Shown here in pieces: positions 38,586 to 47,814 of a DNA stretch of 64,000 nt (the first letter of the stretch is position 1; every line of letters begins with the position of its first letter). The stretch is from assembly GCF_001468005.1 (NCBI RefSeq), contig NZ_LNYY01000019.1, forward strand, positions 775,110-839,109, written 5' to 3'. The notes beneath the pieces are model-generated. The model was not told the DNA's origin, searched no databases, and was given only the letters and a program-made list of their open reading frames with translations. This stretch comes from Legionella steelei (GTDB taxonomy: Bacteria > Pseudomonadota > Gammaproteobacteria > Legionellales > Legionellaceae). The position numbers and the translations under genes were made by a program.

Positions 38586-39059
38586 CTAGGTCTTTGTATT
38601 GAGAATCCATATCATCCCATTAAGATAGCCAGCAAAAATAAGCCATACGAAATAAGGAGTTAATAGTAATGCAATCCCTTTATCCATATTTTTAATTTTT
38701 AGGATAATGAGTGCATTTAAACTAATCATGACTACTATCCATAAAAAACTAAATCCAATCCAATGTAGTTGAAAAAAAAGTGGTGTCCAGACCCAATTCA
38801 TAATGAGTTGTACTAGATACAGATTAAATACCATTTTAATTTGGGGTCTGCTGCGATTTTGCCATAACCTAAACCCAATAATCGCAAGAAATGCATATAA
38901 TATGGACCAAACCACAGAAAAAACCCAACCTGGAGGAGTTAGAGTTGATTTATGAAGCCCTTCATACCAAGAATAAATATTCGCTTGGGTTAATAAACCT
39001 AAGAAGAAACCTATTAGTTCAAAAGATAAAATCCAACCAATCAATTTAATTCCGTTCAT
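38586..39059 (-). CDS. tspO: TspO/MBR family membrane protein
   Basis: This is a five-helix tryptophan-rich sensory protein. Key segments are WYEGLHKSTLTPPGWVFSVVW (helix 1-2 loop), LYLVQLIMNWVWTPLFF and the final LTPYFVWLIFAGYLNG. I start it at the ATG at 39059 (about 157 residues, the family length); an ATG at 39074 is also possible, while the frame's first ATG at 39125 adds a non-family extension. It overlaps the end of the SDR gene upstream. TspO proteins bind porphyrins and cholesterol-like ligands. Confidence 0.88.
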   Translation of the reverse strand: MNGIKLIGWILSFELIGFFLGLLTQANIYSWYEGLHKSTLTPPGWVFSVVWSILYAFLAIIGFRLWQNRSRPQIKMVFNLYLVQLIMNWVWTPLFFQLHWIGFSFLWIVVMISLNALIILKIKNMDKGIALLLTPYFVWLIFAGYLNGMIWILNTKT

Positions 39060-39930
39060 TTTGTTCAAAATCATCGCTCCAAATTTTCGATAGCCCCTCA
39101 CGAAATGAAGGATAGCGAAAAACAATATTTAACTCCCTTTTTATTTTTTCATTAGACACACGACGATTGCTTAAATAAAACTCTTGTTCCTTTGGTGATA
39201 ATGATGCCTCTTCAAACAAAATTAAAGGCAATGGAACCTGCTTAAGTAACGAAGCCGCATATGCATCAACCACATGAGATGCAGCTGGTTCATCATCAGC
39301 TACATTATAAATGGACAAAGGATTGGTTTTTTTTATTGAGGCAAGGAGTATTGACACAATATCATCAACATGAACACGTGAAAACATCTGTCCTTCTTTA
39401 TAAATACTGTATTTTTTCCCAGATTGAATCCGTTCAAGAGGATTTCTTTCCGGTCCATAAATTCCCGCTAATCTGAAAATATGTAATGGAAGTTTGTTGT
39501 ATCTTGCATAAGAAAGCCATGCATTTTCTGCTTCCAAACGTAAAATTCCTGATGAGCTCTGTGGTCTGCAGATACTTGATTCATCAACCCAATTTCCTTG
39601 ATAGTTTCCATAAACCCCTGTAGAAGATAAATAGCCTATCCACTCAATATGTGCAGCATACTGCTTAATCAAGTCCGAATAATTAGATAATATGAGATCA
39701 CCAATACCTGGTATAGGTGGGACACTAATCAAAATGTGGGTAGATTGACTGAGGTAATATTTAATATCTGAAGCCTCAAAATCAATAAGTGTGATTACAG
39801 GAGAATGATTCGTTGTTTTCTTTCTTTCTTGACGTGTTGTACCAACAACCGCAAAACCTAACTGAATCAGTTTCTCAGCAAGCCGATTGGCAGTGTAGCC
39901 AAAGCCAAAAATAAAAAAAGCAGTGGTCAT
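39046..39930 (-). CDS. NAD(P)-binding SDR-type epimerase/dehydratase family protein
   Basis: The 294-residue extended short-chain dehydrogenase fold has the nucleotide-binding FGFGYTANRLAEKL, then SVPPIPG, YLSSTGVYGNYQGNWVDE and FRLAGIYGP. It resembles YeeZ-like proteins. The usual YxxxK dyad is not obvious, so catalysis is uncertain. It overlaps tspO by about 14 bases and is probably co-transcribed with it. Confidence 0.8.
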   Translation of the reverse strand: MTTAFFIFGFGYTANRLAEKLIQLGFAVVGTTRQERKKTTNHSPVITLIDFEASDIKYYLSQSTHILISVPPIPGIGDLILSNYSDLIKQYAAHIEWIGYLSSTGVYGNYQGNWVDESSICRPQSSSGILRLEAENAWLSYARYNKLPLHIFRLAGIYGPERNPLERIQSGKKYSIYKEGQMFSRVHVDDIVSILLASIKKTNPLSIYNVADDEPAASHVVDAYAASLLKQVPLPLILFEEASLSPKEQEFYLSNRRVSNEKIKRELNIVFRYPSFREGLSKIWSDDFEQNERN

Positions 39931-40088
39931 TTGAATTACTTCCTTTTTAACTGATTGTAATAATTTAAAACCCTCCTACTCGCCTCATGATGATTAATAA
40001 TCAGCTTTGGATAATTTGTCTTAGGGAGTCGAATAAAGAAGTAATCTATAATGTTCTAATTTATCATAATAAACTCATAGAATTGAAT

Positions 40089-40123
40089 AGAGTAACGCCA
40101 CAAACAAAAACTGGCGTTACTCT
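40089..40123 (-). terminator. strong hairpin downstream of the exported Hsp20-like gene
   Basis: AGAGTAACGCCA (40089-40100) and TGGCGTTACTCT (40112-40123) form a perfect 12-bp stem with an 11-base loop, 24 bases after the stop of the minus-strand gene. Only a weak T-run follows (CTATTC). Confidence 0.6.
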
Positions 40124-40146
40124 AAATAGTTTGCACTTATATTTTC

Positions 40147-40734
40147 TTAAAGTACTGGAGATGTCGCTATTGATTTTTTGAAAGTAACAATCAAATTTGA
40201 ATCTTTCGTTTTTGTGGTCATTGAATTCGGATCATAACCCTTTGGTAATTCAAATGCTTGACTGTAATTACTTTGAGAGTAGCTTACACTTTTGTTATTA
40301 TCTTGTTCACGCGTAATTTTTTGTGTTACGTTCGAGCTCACTATCAATTGCCCCCCTTTCACGGAGACATCGACTTTACTGTCAGCACCTTTTGGTAATT
40401 TTACTTTATATATGATCTCATTTTTACTTTCTTTAATTTCAATATTATTTGTACTACCAAAAGGCATTTGATTGGGTTGACTCACTAAGTTATGTTGCAT
40501 TTGTGAAAATTGACTTTTCATAAATTGATCCATAGCTCGTTGCATTTGATCCATTTGCTTCAAAATATCGTTAGGTGATTTAAAGAAAGGATCATTATCA
40601 AAGGGATCCACGTTTACTTGCTGATTACTCTTTTGCACTTGATTATTTTGTTTCGCCTCAAATGCTATGGCTCCTACTGATATCATAGTGATAAGCGGAA
40701 CAGCGATTAAAATAGAAAGTAGTTTCTTATTCAT
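40147..40734 (-). CDS. exported Hsp20-like protein
   Basis: The 195-residue protein has a signal peptide (MNKKLLSILIAVPLITMISV, cleavage near GAIA) and, after a Gln/Met-rich linker (about 35-90, FKSPNDILKQMDQMQRAM), an alpha-crystallin-like domain (about 95-190: IIYKVKLPKGADSK, VSVKGGQLIVSSN, AFELPKGYDPNSM, LIVTFKKS). Hsp20 proteins are normally cytoplasmic, so a periplasmic form is uncommon. AAAGGAG precedes the ATG. Role is probably periplasmic holdase; this is inference. Confidence 0.78.
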   Translation of the reverse strand: MNKKLLSILIAVPLITMISVGAIAFEAKQNNQVQKSNQQVNVDPFDNDPFFKSPNDILKQMDQMQRAMDQFMKSQFSQMQHNLVSQPNQMPFGSTNNIEIKESKNEIIYKVKLPKGADSKVDVSVKGGQLIVSSNVTQKITREQDNNKSVSYSQSNYSQAFELPKGYDPNSMTTKTKDSNLIVTFKKSIATSPVL

Positions 40735-40821
40735 CTAAATCTCCTTTCGGAATTGGAATATCAAAAATTCAAGTTATTTGGATAAGTAGTTATGAGCTAA
40801 TAGTCATAACCCGACTCTATT

Positions 40822-41448
40822 TTACTCATCAAAAAATAGGACTTCACCGGAGGAAACATCGTACAAACCACCAATAATTTTAATGGTTTCTTGATTCTTT
40901 AGTTCCTTTATAATACTGCTTTTATTTAAAATAATTTGAATGCTATTTTTGATATTAATTTTGGCAACTTCATTGACATAAGCGAGATTATTCCCGTTTC
41001 GATTGTCTTTAAATGATTTTTCCAGATTGATTGCTGGTTTTATTTTTTCTAAAAGCTGGGTCAAATACCCTAACTGAGCCTCATCACATGCTCCTTTTAT
41101 TGCGCCACAGTTGGTATGACCTAGCACTACAATTAATTTAGATCCGGCTGCTTTACATGCGAATTCCAAACTGCCAATAATATCATCATTCACAATATTA
41201 CCAGCAATTCTAATACTAAAAATATCGCCAAGACCTTGGTCAAATATTAATTCTGCAGGGGTTCGTGAATCAATACAACTTAGAATTGTAGCAAATGGGT
41301 ATTGCCCATCAGCTGTTTCATTGACTTGTTGCAGTAGATTTCGATTAAATCGCAAGTTTTGAATAAACCGTTGATTTCCGTTTCGCAGCAAATCAAGTGC
41401 TTGGTCTGGGGTGATATTATGTTGATCTTTTTTGCTAATCGTTTTCAT
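40822..41448 (-). CDS. beta-class carbonic anhydrase
   Basis: This 208-residue protein carries the zinc ligands Cys58, His111 and Cys114 and the catalytic dyad Asp60/Arg62 in SCIDSRTPAELIFDQG and LGHTNCGAIKGA. It interconverts CO2 and bicarbonate. It lies 20 bases after a bestrophin-family gene, suggesting that the two handle bicarbonate or chloride together. A GTTATGA/TCATAAC inverted repeat (40789-40810) follows the stop. Confidence 0.92.
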   Translation of the reverse strand: MKTISKKDQHNITPDQALDLLRNGNQRFIQNLRFNRNLLQQVNETADGQYPFATILSCIDSRTPAELIFDQGLGDIFSIRIAGNIVNDDIIGSLEFACKAAGSKLIVVLGHTNCGAIKGACDEAQLGYLTQLLEKIKPAINLEKSFKDNRNGNNLAYVNEVAKINIKNSIQIILNKSSIIKELKNQETIKIIGGLYDVSSGEVLFFDE

Positions 41449-41468
41449 AAATGCTCCAATCTAATAAT

Positions 41469-42371
41469 TTAACTATTTAACTTGTTTTTTTTAATTTCCA
41501 TGACGTTATTCTCTATGGTGCTGCAAATATCATTCAGAGGTAAATGGCTCAAATTATCAATTGAAAAAGGATTCTGTAGCTCTACTCCTATTTGGTCTAA
41601 TGAAAAAAGAGCATAGGCGACCAAAGTCACGATAATAGGATTAATATATAGAGAGTAATTAACTAGAGCTACAGGAAGTATAATTAAAAATAAAAGGATA
41701 AATCGACGTGATTTAATTGCCATAACAAAAGGCATGGGCGTTTTTAATATCCGTTCGCACGCACCTTGACAGTCCAGAATTGTTCCTCGAAGCTCTTCTG
41801 CTTTCAAAAAAGAAAACTGATTTAATTTGCCACTATCTTGCATCTGCGACAACATAAAGGCTAGCTTTGACGAAATTAAATTAGGTTTATGTTGCCACTG
41901 CTGTAATTCAGCATAGGTATCCTCACATAATAAGTGTTTTACTTCCTCTATAGAAGAAGCCCCTCTAAGGCTATTCTTCATAAGATAAGGCATTGCTGCA
42001 ATTAAACCGAGAATTTTACCTATCTCGCCTCTATTTGAAGTGTCAACATAACTTATTATAAAAATTGCCAAGTTTCTACTGCAATTAACCACATTGCCCC
42101 ATAGTTTTCTTGCTTCCCACCAGCGGTCGTATCCCGCATTGACACGAAAAACTAAAATTAATCCCATGATTACCCCAGCGTACTCAAAGGGGCTTATAGG
42201 AAGAGACAACCAGGGAACAAAAATACTTAGTAAAGAAACAAAACACGCGTAAATACATACCGCCAAAACTTTCTTCCATACTCGAGGAGTAACTGAACCA
42301 TGAATGGCAAGCGCACATTCCATGAAATTTGGATATTCATATTGATTTATAGTTTTTTTATTTTCTTTCAT
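41469..42371 (-). CDS. bestrophin family (UPF0187) anion channel
   Basis: This is a 300-residue protein with about four membrane helices. Family features are FRVNAGYDRWWEARKLWGNVVN, RNLAIFIISYVD and the closing IGVELQNPFSIDNLSHLPLNDIC. Bestrophins are pentameric chloride/bicarbonate channels. It is the first gene of a pair with the beta-carbonic anhydrase. Confidence 0.88.
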   Translation of the reverse strand: MKENKKTINQYEYPNFMECALAIHGSVTPRVWKKVLAVCIYACFVSLLSIFVPWLSLPISPFEYAGVIMGLILVFRVNAGYDRWWEARKLWGNVVNCSRNLAIFIISYVDTSNRGEIGKILGLIAAMPYLMKNSLRGASSIEEVKHLLCEDTYAELQQWQHKPNLISSKLAFMLSQMQDSGKLNQFSFLKAEELRGTILDCQGACERILKTPMPFVMAIKSRRFILLFLIILPVALVNYSLYINPIIVTLVAYALFSLDQIGVELQNPFSIDNLSHLPLNDICSTIENNVMEIKKNKLNS

Positions 42372-42813
42372 AGCATTTCGCCTAATTTATGTCTACAACT
42401 CCTAGTTGCTTCGCATAATAGTTAATACTGAGCATTGATTTGCATTCTAGAATTCTTTATTTTTCAATAAATGTATTTGCTATTTTTGAATAGCTTATCT
42501 AGGTTGCATTTAATTGCTGATGAGTATGAAGCAGAACGAAATGTTATTTGAGCTGATGACATGGCTTAAATCCTCTTAATTTTAAATTTTAAAAATAAAA
42601 CAAAAAAAAATTTCAATTTAATGGTAAGAGATGAAATGTATATTTACTTTTTAAATAGTTATTATTAATCCTCTTCATAAAATGCATAGAGATTCTTAAT
42701 AGGGATTATCGGTTCTAATTTCAAGATAATTATTAAAATAATTTTAGAAAAAATTTAGCATTCAATCGTACCGGAACAACGAAGCCTTTGCCAAACCTGC
42801 GCTGCATAAACAA

Positions 42814-43065
42814 TCACTCTTCTGACTTTTCAAAATAACGCTTTCCTTTTAAAGCCAACACATGTTGCTCCAAAGAAATATCGATGTCTTCTTTTTTTAC
42901 ACCGGGAATATCAGCAAGCACAACAAATCGGTTTTTTCTTCTTTAATATCCACAAGACCAGGTACTTGTTTCAATAAATGAGGCATCCTCTTGTTGTGGA
43001 TTAAAAAAGTTTTCCAGTAGATTCATTTCTTGATACATAGGTAATCTTCTTCGTAAAGTATTCAT
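42814..43065 (-). pseudogene. dead hsp20 copy (two frameshifts, truncated)
   Basis: Read on the minus strand from 43065 it gives MNTLRRRLPMYQEMNLLENF, then FNPQQEDASFIETS, a frameshift near the SWAP region with a TAA, VDIKEEK in another frame, and then NRFVVLADIPG, VKKEDIDISLEQHVLALKGK, ending in a stop after KSEE. Each piece matches the intact Hsp20 at 37720-38178. About half the alpha-crystallin domain is lost. The upstream sigma-32-like promoter is still present. Confidence 0.82.
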
Positions 43066-43100
43066 AGTATCTTCTTGTTTAGTGTTTTTGGATAATCTAA

Positions 43101-43129
43101 AAATAGGGTCGTGATGGGTTCATTTCAAG
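43101..43129 (-). promoter_or_regulatory. sigma-32 type promoter before the dead hsp20
   Basis: On the minus strand CTTGAAA (43123-43129) is followed after 13 bases by ACCCTATTT (43101-43109), a good match to the heat-shock consensus and very like the promoter of the intact hsp20. It is about 36 bases before the remnant's ATG. Confidence 0.6.
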
Positions 43130-43242
43130 GGTCCAAAAAATTTTTTCTTGCCCTCTTAGAAATAAATCGATTATCCTTGCGCGCCATATTTTAGACCCCA
43201 TATAGGGTGTACATTGTTATTGCTAAGAGGAATGAATACATC

Positions 43243-43737
43243 ATGAATCACTTGCTCGAAGTTGCAATTAAATTGTTATCAGAGCGCCACCATACAGAAC
43301 ATGAATTAAGGCAACAGTTAGAAAAAAGTTTTTCAAACCATCTAGAGATTGACAAAGTGATAGAGTCAACAATAAATCGACTTAAGGAGCTTCATTTACT
43401 CAATGACGACCATACAGCTGAAACTTTAGCCGCTAGTTATGTACATAAAGGTAACCGATTTATTACACAAGTACTGCGCCAAAAAGGAATCAGTAATGAA
43501 GCCATTCATCAAGCACTTCAAAGGGTTGGCGATGAATACTCTAGAGCACTGGATGAAGCGCGTCGAAAAATGAGAGGCATGAGTAGCGAATCATCTGAGC
43601 AAAAGAAAACACGACTGTATCGCTTTTTAAGTGGCCGGAGCTTTTCTTTTGATACGATAAAGCAAGTATGTAATACATTAATAGAACAAGGTCTCCTTGA
43701 TTCATCTGGTGAATCAAAGGAAACGCTTGAATTTTAA
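43243..43737 (+). CDS. recX: RecX, regulator of RecA
   Basis: The protein has about 164 residues from the ATG at 43243 (MNHLLEVAIKLL), chosen because AAGAGGA lies 11 bases upstream; the earlier ATG at 43207 adds a short unsupported extension. The three-helix RecX repeats are visible: RHHTEHELRQQLEKSF, TAETLAASYVHKGNRF with VLRQKGISNEAIHQAL, and RFLSGRSFSFDTIKQVC. RecX limits RecA filament growth. No recA is adjacent. Confidence 0.88.
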   Translation: MNHLLEVAIKLLSERHHTEHELRQQLEKSFSNHLEIDKVIESTINRLKELHLLNDDHTAETLAASYVHKGNRFITQVLRQKGISNEAIHQALQRVGDEYSRALDEARRKMRGMSSESSEQKKTRLYRFLSGRSFSFDTIKQVCNTLIEQGLLDSSGESKETLEF

Positions 43738-43898
43738 GGATTTTACCACCTTAAGTTTTGACTTCGGACTAAGTTTAATTGTGTTCCAATTGAATCTGAG
43801 CATAGCCATTTTAAGGAGCAAGGGACCACGGAAAACCGACGCTTTCTCGCCAGTTTAGGAGCGGTGTTGAACAGCCTGTAAATAGAGGTGTTTACAGC

Positions 43899-44972
43899 CT
43901 AAACTCCAGCGATATCTATAGTATTCACTTGTATATCCATTTGCTTATTAGCACGCACAATCGAAACAGTGACTTGGTCCCCTACTTTTATTTCCGTAAG
44001 CATATTATATAACGCATCATAGTTACGAACTGCGTGACCATTTAGCGCAACGATAATATCACCTAATACGATTCGTCCCCAATCATCTCGATGAGTACCT
44101 CTTAAATGTGCTTGAGCAGCTGGAGTATTAGGTAAGACATCTGCAATCAAGATCCCTTTATGTATACCCAATTGACGTGCAATAGTAGATGGAACACTTT
44201 GAATACCTATCCCAGACAATATCACTCGCCCATTTTTGATAATTTGCGTTACGATACGTTCAATATCATCAGCAGGAACTGCAAAACCAATCCCAGCAGA
44301 TGAACCTGAATGAGAGTAAATCATGGTGTTCATTCCAATTAACTGTCCAGCACTGTTCAATAATGGTCCGCCAGAGTTACCGGGATTAATTGGAGTATCT
44401 GTTTGAATCATATTCCGAATCGTAACTCCACCGATCCCAGGAACTTTTCTACCCAAAGCCGAAATAACTCCTTTAGATAAGCTATGATCCAAACCATAAG
44501 GATTACCTATTGCAATCGCTTTTTGGCCCACTATGAGATCATTAAGATGTACTATTTGAAAAGGCGTAAATTGCTTTAATAAATCCAGAGCTTGTGGTGC
44601 TTCAATTTTTAAAACTGCAATGTCTTTACGAGGCTCTGCTCCAACTATTTTTGCAGGGACTGTCATTTTGCCCAGAGTAATTGCCAGCTTATCCGCTCCC
44701 TTAATAACATGATAATTTGTAACAATATGCCCGCTGTTATCCCAGATAATTCCAGAACCAGCTCCATTTTTAATTTCCATTCTTTCAAGTGAAGAGTTAG
44801 TAACTGTCGCCAATCTGTGAACATAAACTACTTTAGGTGATGCATCATGAAAAACTTGTACCGTATTTTGTTCATCAGGAAGAAGAGAATTTAGATTTAA
44901 ACTGTAACCAGGGAAAACCACAGTAAAGTGTAAAACAAATGAAATAAAATATATAACTCGTTGTTTTGCCAT
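43899..44972 (-). CDS. DegP/DegQ-like periplasmic serine protease with PDZ domain
   Basis: I start it at the ATG at 44972 (357 residues), preceded by GGAGATAT and giving a signal peptide (YFISFVLHFTVVFPGYSL); the upstream ATG at 45050 adds an unsupported 26 residues. The catalytic triad is His in IVTNYHVIKGADK, Asp in RKDIAVLKI and Ser in INPGNSGGPLL. One PDZ domain follows (about 265-355, GDIIVALNGHAVRNYDALY). It degrades or refolds damaged envelope proteins. The single PDZ fits the DegS/HtrA subtype better than two-PDZ DegP. Confidence 0.88.
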   Translation of the reverse strand: MAKQRVIYFISFVLHFTVVFPGYSLNLNSLLPDEQNTVQVFHDASPKVVYVHRLATVTNSSLERMEIKNGAGSGIIWDNSGHIVTNYHVIKGADKLAITLGKMTVPAKIVGAEPRKDIAVLKIEAPQALDLLKQFTPFQIVHLNDLIVGQKAIAIGNPYGLDHSLSKGVISALGRKVPGIGGVTIRNMIQTDTPINPGNSGGPLLNSAGQLIGMNTMIYSHSGSSAGIGFAVPADDIERIVTQIIKNGRVILSGIGIQSVPSTIARQLGIHKGILIADVLPNTPAAQAHLRGTHRDDWGRIVLGDIIVALNGHAVRNYDALYNMLTEIKVGDQVTVSIVRANKQMDIQVNTIDIAGV

Positions 44973-45050
44973 CGATATATCTCCACTAATTAGCTTGACC
45001 TGGGATCTTGCATAACCAGCATTGAAAAGACCATATTGAAGTAAAAACAC

Positions 45051-45906
45051 CTAAAAAGTAAACTGTCCCAGGACTTCGAAAATATTTTGCAACCTATTGG
45101 ATAAACTGTCAATTACTCAAAAATAATGACATTTTTTTACTAATTGGTGCAATTGATAATTTGCTTTAGGGCTCACTATCAAAGCATGACTGCTATTTTC
45201 GTGTCCATATTGCCTGCTTGAAATTGCTTTATCAATTGTAGAAAAATCCAATACAAGATCGTTTGAAATGAAATGTCAATTAACCGGTATAATATAGGTA
45301 AGTCAATTTGGTGATGTACTTGCTCCACTGTGGTTTGTTCAGGGCTTACAGAGAGCTCGGATTTAATACATCCATTCCCTCCTTATTCAATATTTCTACT
45401 TTTTTTGTTGCGCACAACACCAAGCTCTTTAAAGAGGGATATGAACAAAAACTCCCTAGTGAACTCAATGAACGAATCGCGAGGTTTGGGAGCTAATCCA
45501 GGAGGTACTTATTTTGTAACCTGTTTAGTTTTGTAGTCCGGGGGAAGCAAAGTGGAACTCTCGTCATCCCGAGTGCAACGAGGGTTCTCCCATCCTAACA
45601 CAGGCTACAATTTGGAGATCCCCCGCACTCGGGACGTGGGCTTTCTGCCCCCTCTTTTGCCTCACCAGCCCCAAGCCTAAACTATCTTTAACCCCGCCAA
45701 TGATTTTCTTAAGTTTTCCTTAAGGATTGAATCGTAAGATACACAGATTAATTGAACTATTCATACAAGCAATAGACCAAGAGCTCTTGTTGACTCTTAT
45801 CCCAAAATGTCTGTATGAGCGGAGGACTGATACAACTTAGGCAATCTGAATCAATACATGGAATTCATGTTGAGATAGATTTTTTAAGTGTATCAGTGTC
45901 TTTTAA
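45051..45906. other. long gap with one repeat element
   Basis: About 850 bases without a supportable gene. Two overlapping 60-residue frames near 45308-45536 lack ribosome sites and domain features. 45534-45612 holds an intergenic element of the window's family (TAGTCCGGGGG... CCCGAGTGCAACGAGGG ... ACAGGCTACA). The rest is AT-rich. Confidence 0.4.
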
Positions 45907-46086
45907 TTAATAAGCCCAGGGCATCTTATGGCGTTGAGAAAGGCTAAAGAACAACACATGTTCCCCTTTCCACTTATTATTGACTGCCACACTTCTTCTT
46001 ATCCAATCGTTCTCCTCATGTTTCCAGCTTTTATACGGATTTAACACCGCATCATTCAATGCATCTAAAAAACCTATAAACGTTTT
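45907..46086 (-). pseudogene. 3' remnant of an unidentified gene
   Basis: This open frame of 59 codons on the minus strand has protein-like composition (LDALNDAVLNPYKSWKHEEN, DWIRRSVAVNNKWKGEHVLF, ending SQRHKMPWAY) but an upstream TAA and no start codon. It stands next to the broken LRR gene and IS debris, so a cut-off gene end is likely. Confidence 0.35.
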
Positions 46087-46113
46087 TTAAATTTTTCATG
46101 AGGATAAAGAGGA

Positions 46114-46497
46114 ATGAGATATAAATTAAGACTTGATAATAACGATCAAGAAGAACAAATATTCACTAAAATTCAAGAGTTAAAAAAATCATTTGGCGAG
46201 GTATATCTTGATTTGAGCACCGATTATCTTGGAAAAGAGTCTGGCACCAAACTGGCTATTCTATTAAAGATTCTCAAAGATCCCGCGATGACACAGCTTG
46301 ATTTGCAAGGGAGTTTCTTGGGGCAAAAACAGACATAATGGGTACCGTATTAGGTGCTCTGAAAGACTTTAGAGTAACCCATCTTAATTTAGGTGCGGAT
46401 GAACTTTGGAAAAAATCAGCCACCGATCTAGCCACCATGTTAGCGGCTCTAAACAACTCTCGGGTAACCCATCTTAATTTGAGCGGGAATTGCAGTT
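46114..46497 (+). pseudogene. leucine-rich-repeat protein gene, frameshifted and truncated by IS66
   Basis: An intact-looking start (MRYKLRLDNNDQEEQIFTKI) leads into LRR-type repeats: KLAILLKILKDPAMTQLDLQG, then, after a one-base slip near an A5 run at 46325-46329, MGTVLGALKDFRVTHLNLG and LATMLAALNNSRVTHLNLSG. The repeat form xLAxxLxxLxxxxVTHLNLSGN is typical of Legionella LRR proteins. Similarity ends at about 46490, where IS66 transposase sequence begins. Confidence 0.7.
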
Positions 46498-46936
46498 CTA
46501 TTTAAGATAGATGAGGAATCAAAACAACTTGGGCATGATGAAGAGCAGCGTCTAGTCTACCACCAGAAGCACAGCCTGCCCGTTATGCTTGAGGCTAAAG
46601 CCTACTTGGAGAATCTTCTATCATCTAAACAAGTCGAACCCAATGAGTCCTTAGGCAAAGCTATAAAATACATGCTGAAGCATTGGGAGAGACTCACCCG
46701 TTTTTTACAAACTCCCGGTGCGCCTATCCACAATAACGACATGGAACGAGGGTTGAAAATCCCCATCAGAGGCCGTAATACTTGGTTGTTTTATAAATCT
46801 GAATACGGTGGCTATGGTAGGCGGCGTACTCACGAGTATTATTTATACCTGTGAGTTATCCGGTATTAACCCCTTTGAATACCTAATTGCACTTCAGGTT
46901 TACAAAGACCATATTGTTAAAGAGCCTAAAGCCTAG
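46492..46936 (+). pseudogene. IS66 family transposase (TnpC), C-terminal fragment with frameshift
   Basis: The frame reads IAVLFKIDEESKQLGHDEEQ, then YLENLLSSKQVEPNESLGKAI, HWERLTRFLQTPGAPIHNND, MERGLKIPIRGRNTWLFYKS, matching the C-terminal catalytic part of IS66 transposases (final E of DDE in NNDMERG). Near 46815 the frame slips; the end continues in another frame as SIIYTCELSGINPFEYLIAL with a stop at 46936. It is plus-strand, opposite to the tnpB/tnpA genes beside it. Confidence 0.82.
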
Positions 46937-46947
46937 CTTCCCTGGAA

Positions 46948-47340
46948 TTACGAAAACACATTAGCTTCATTAGAATCATCACTGGCCGCATAAGCCTTAG
47001 AACGCCAATCGTCTGGAAGACTTGCTTTTATAGGATGGCCTTGGGCAAGCAGTATCAATAACTCACTGGAACGTAATTGGACTGAAGGACTCAATCCACT
47101 AGGCCACCACGCTAATTTGCCTCGACTAAACCGTTTCTGACTAAGCCAAAATCCACTCGCATCATACACGAATAGTTTCACTGAGGTTCGCATGCGATTG
47201 GTAAAAACAAATACGGTACCGCTGTATGGGTCATCAAGCAATTTTTGTCGGCATAATGCTTTTAATCCATCGATACCTTTTCTAAAATCAACGAGCTCTA
47301 CTGCCAATAACAACCGATGTTGTGGGGTAATCTGCAGCAT
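46948..47340 (-). mobile_element. tnpB: IS66 family TnpB (Orf2) protein
   Basis: The 130-residue protein has the IS66 Orf2 signature: VDFRKGIDGLKALCRQKLL, DPYSGTVFVFTNRMRTSVK, LFVYDASGFWLSQKRFSRGK and WWPSG. It is intact, and follows tnpA by 2 bases. Function in transposition is accessory and poorly known. No complete tnpC lies downstream in this orientation. Confidence 0.9.
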
Positions 47341-47342
47341 CG

Positions 47343-47744
47343 TTACCCCAGAAAGTCCAGCATGAGCTTTGATACCCTACTCATCGGTACTGCATTGATT
47401 TTCAGTATACTGCCACAGGGACGATGAAGCTCAACACTACAAAGCTCATCATTACTCGATAGACACTCTAAATCAAGCCTCGTAGGTTTTCCTTTTACCT
47501 CAATAAACTGCAGACTCGTATTCTGGACAGGTAATAATTTTTTCCTGATTTGGATTGGACGAATCCCTAAATGACTGCCGATTTTCGAAGGCGTATAATT
47601 ACCCAATAGTCCCTTGACCTGCTCCCATAACTCATCTGGGATTTGACTGCGCTTTGTTCGTGTGGTTCGCCATTGTCTAAAGGCTTGTTTAACAGTTTCT
47701 AGTTTATTGGTGCCTTTTATCATTAAGTCGCCTCCTAAAATCAT
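47343..47744 (-). mobile_element. tnpA: IS66 family TnpA (Orf1) protein
   Basis: The 133-residue IS66 Orf1-type protein has an N-terminal helix-turn-helix region (AFRQWRTTRTKRSQIPDELW, LLGNYTPSKIGSHLGI) and ends with the AVPMSRVSKLMLDFLG tail. It is coupled to tnpB. The IS66 left end should lie between 47745 and about 47810, but I could not fix an inverted repeat. Confidence 0.8.
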
Positions 47745-47814
47745 TGAGGCTATAGACTAAACAACCGCTCTGTCTCTAGTCACGCACGCTTCCCGAAAAC
47801 TCAGATGAAATGTT

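Noticed and set aside
45308-45536. Two overlapping 60-70 residue plus-strand frames
   Set aside because: They have no ribosome site, no domain pattern, and the second runs into a repeat element.
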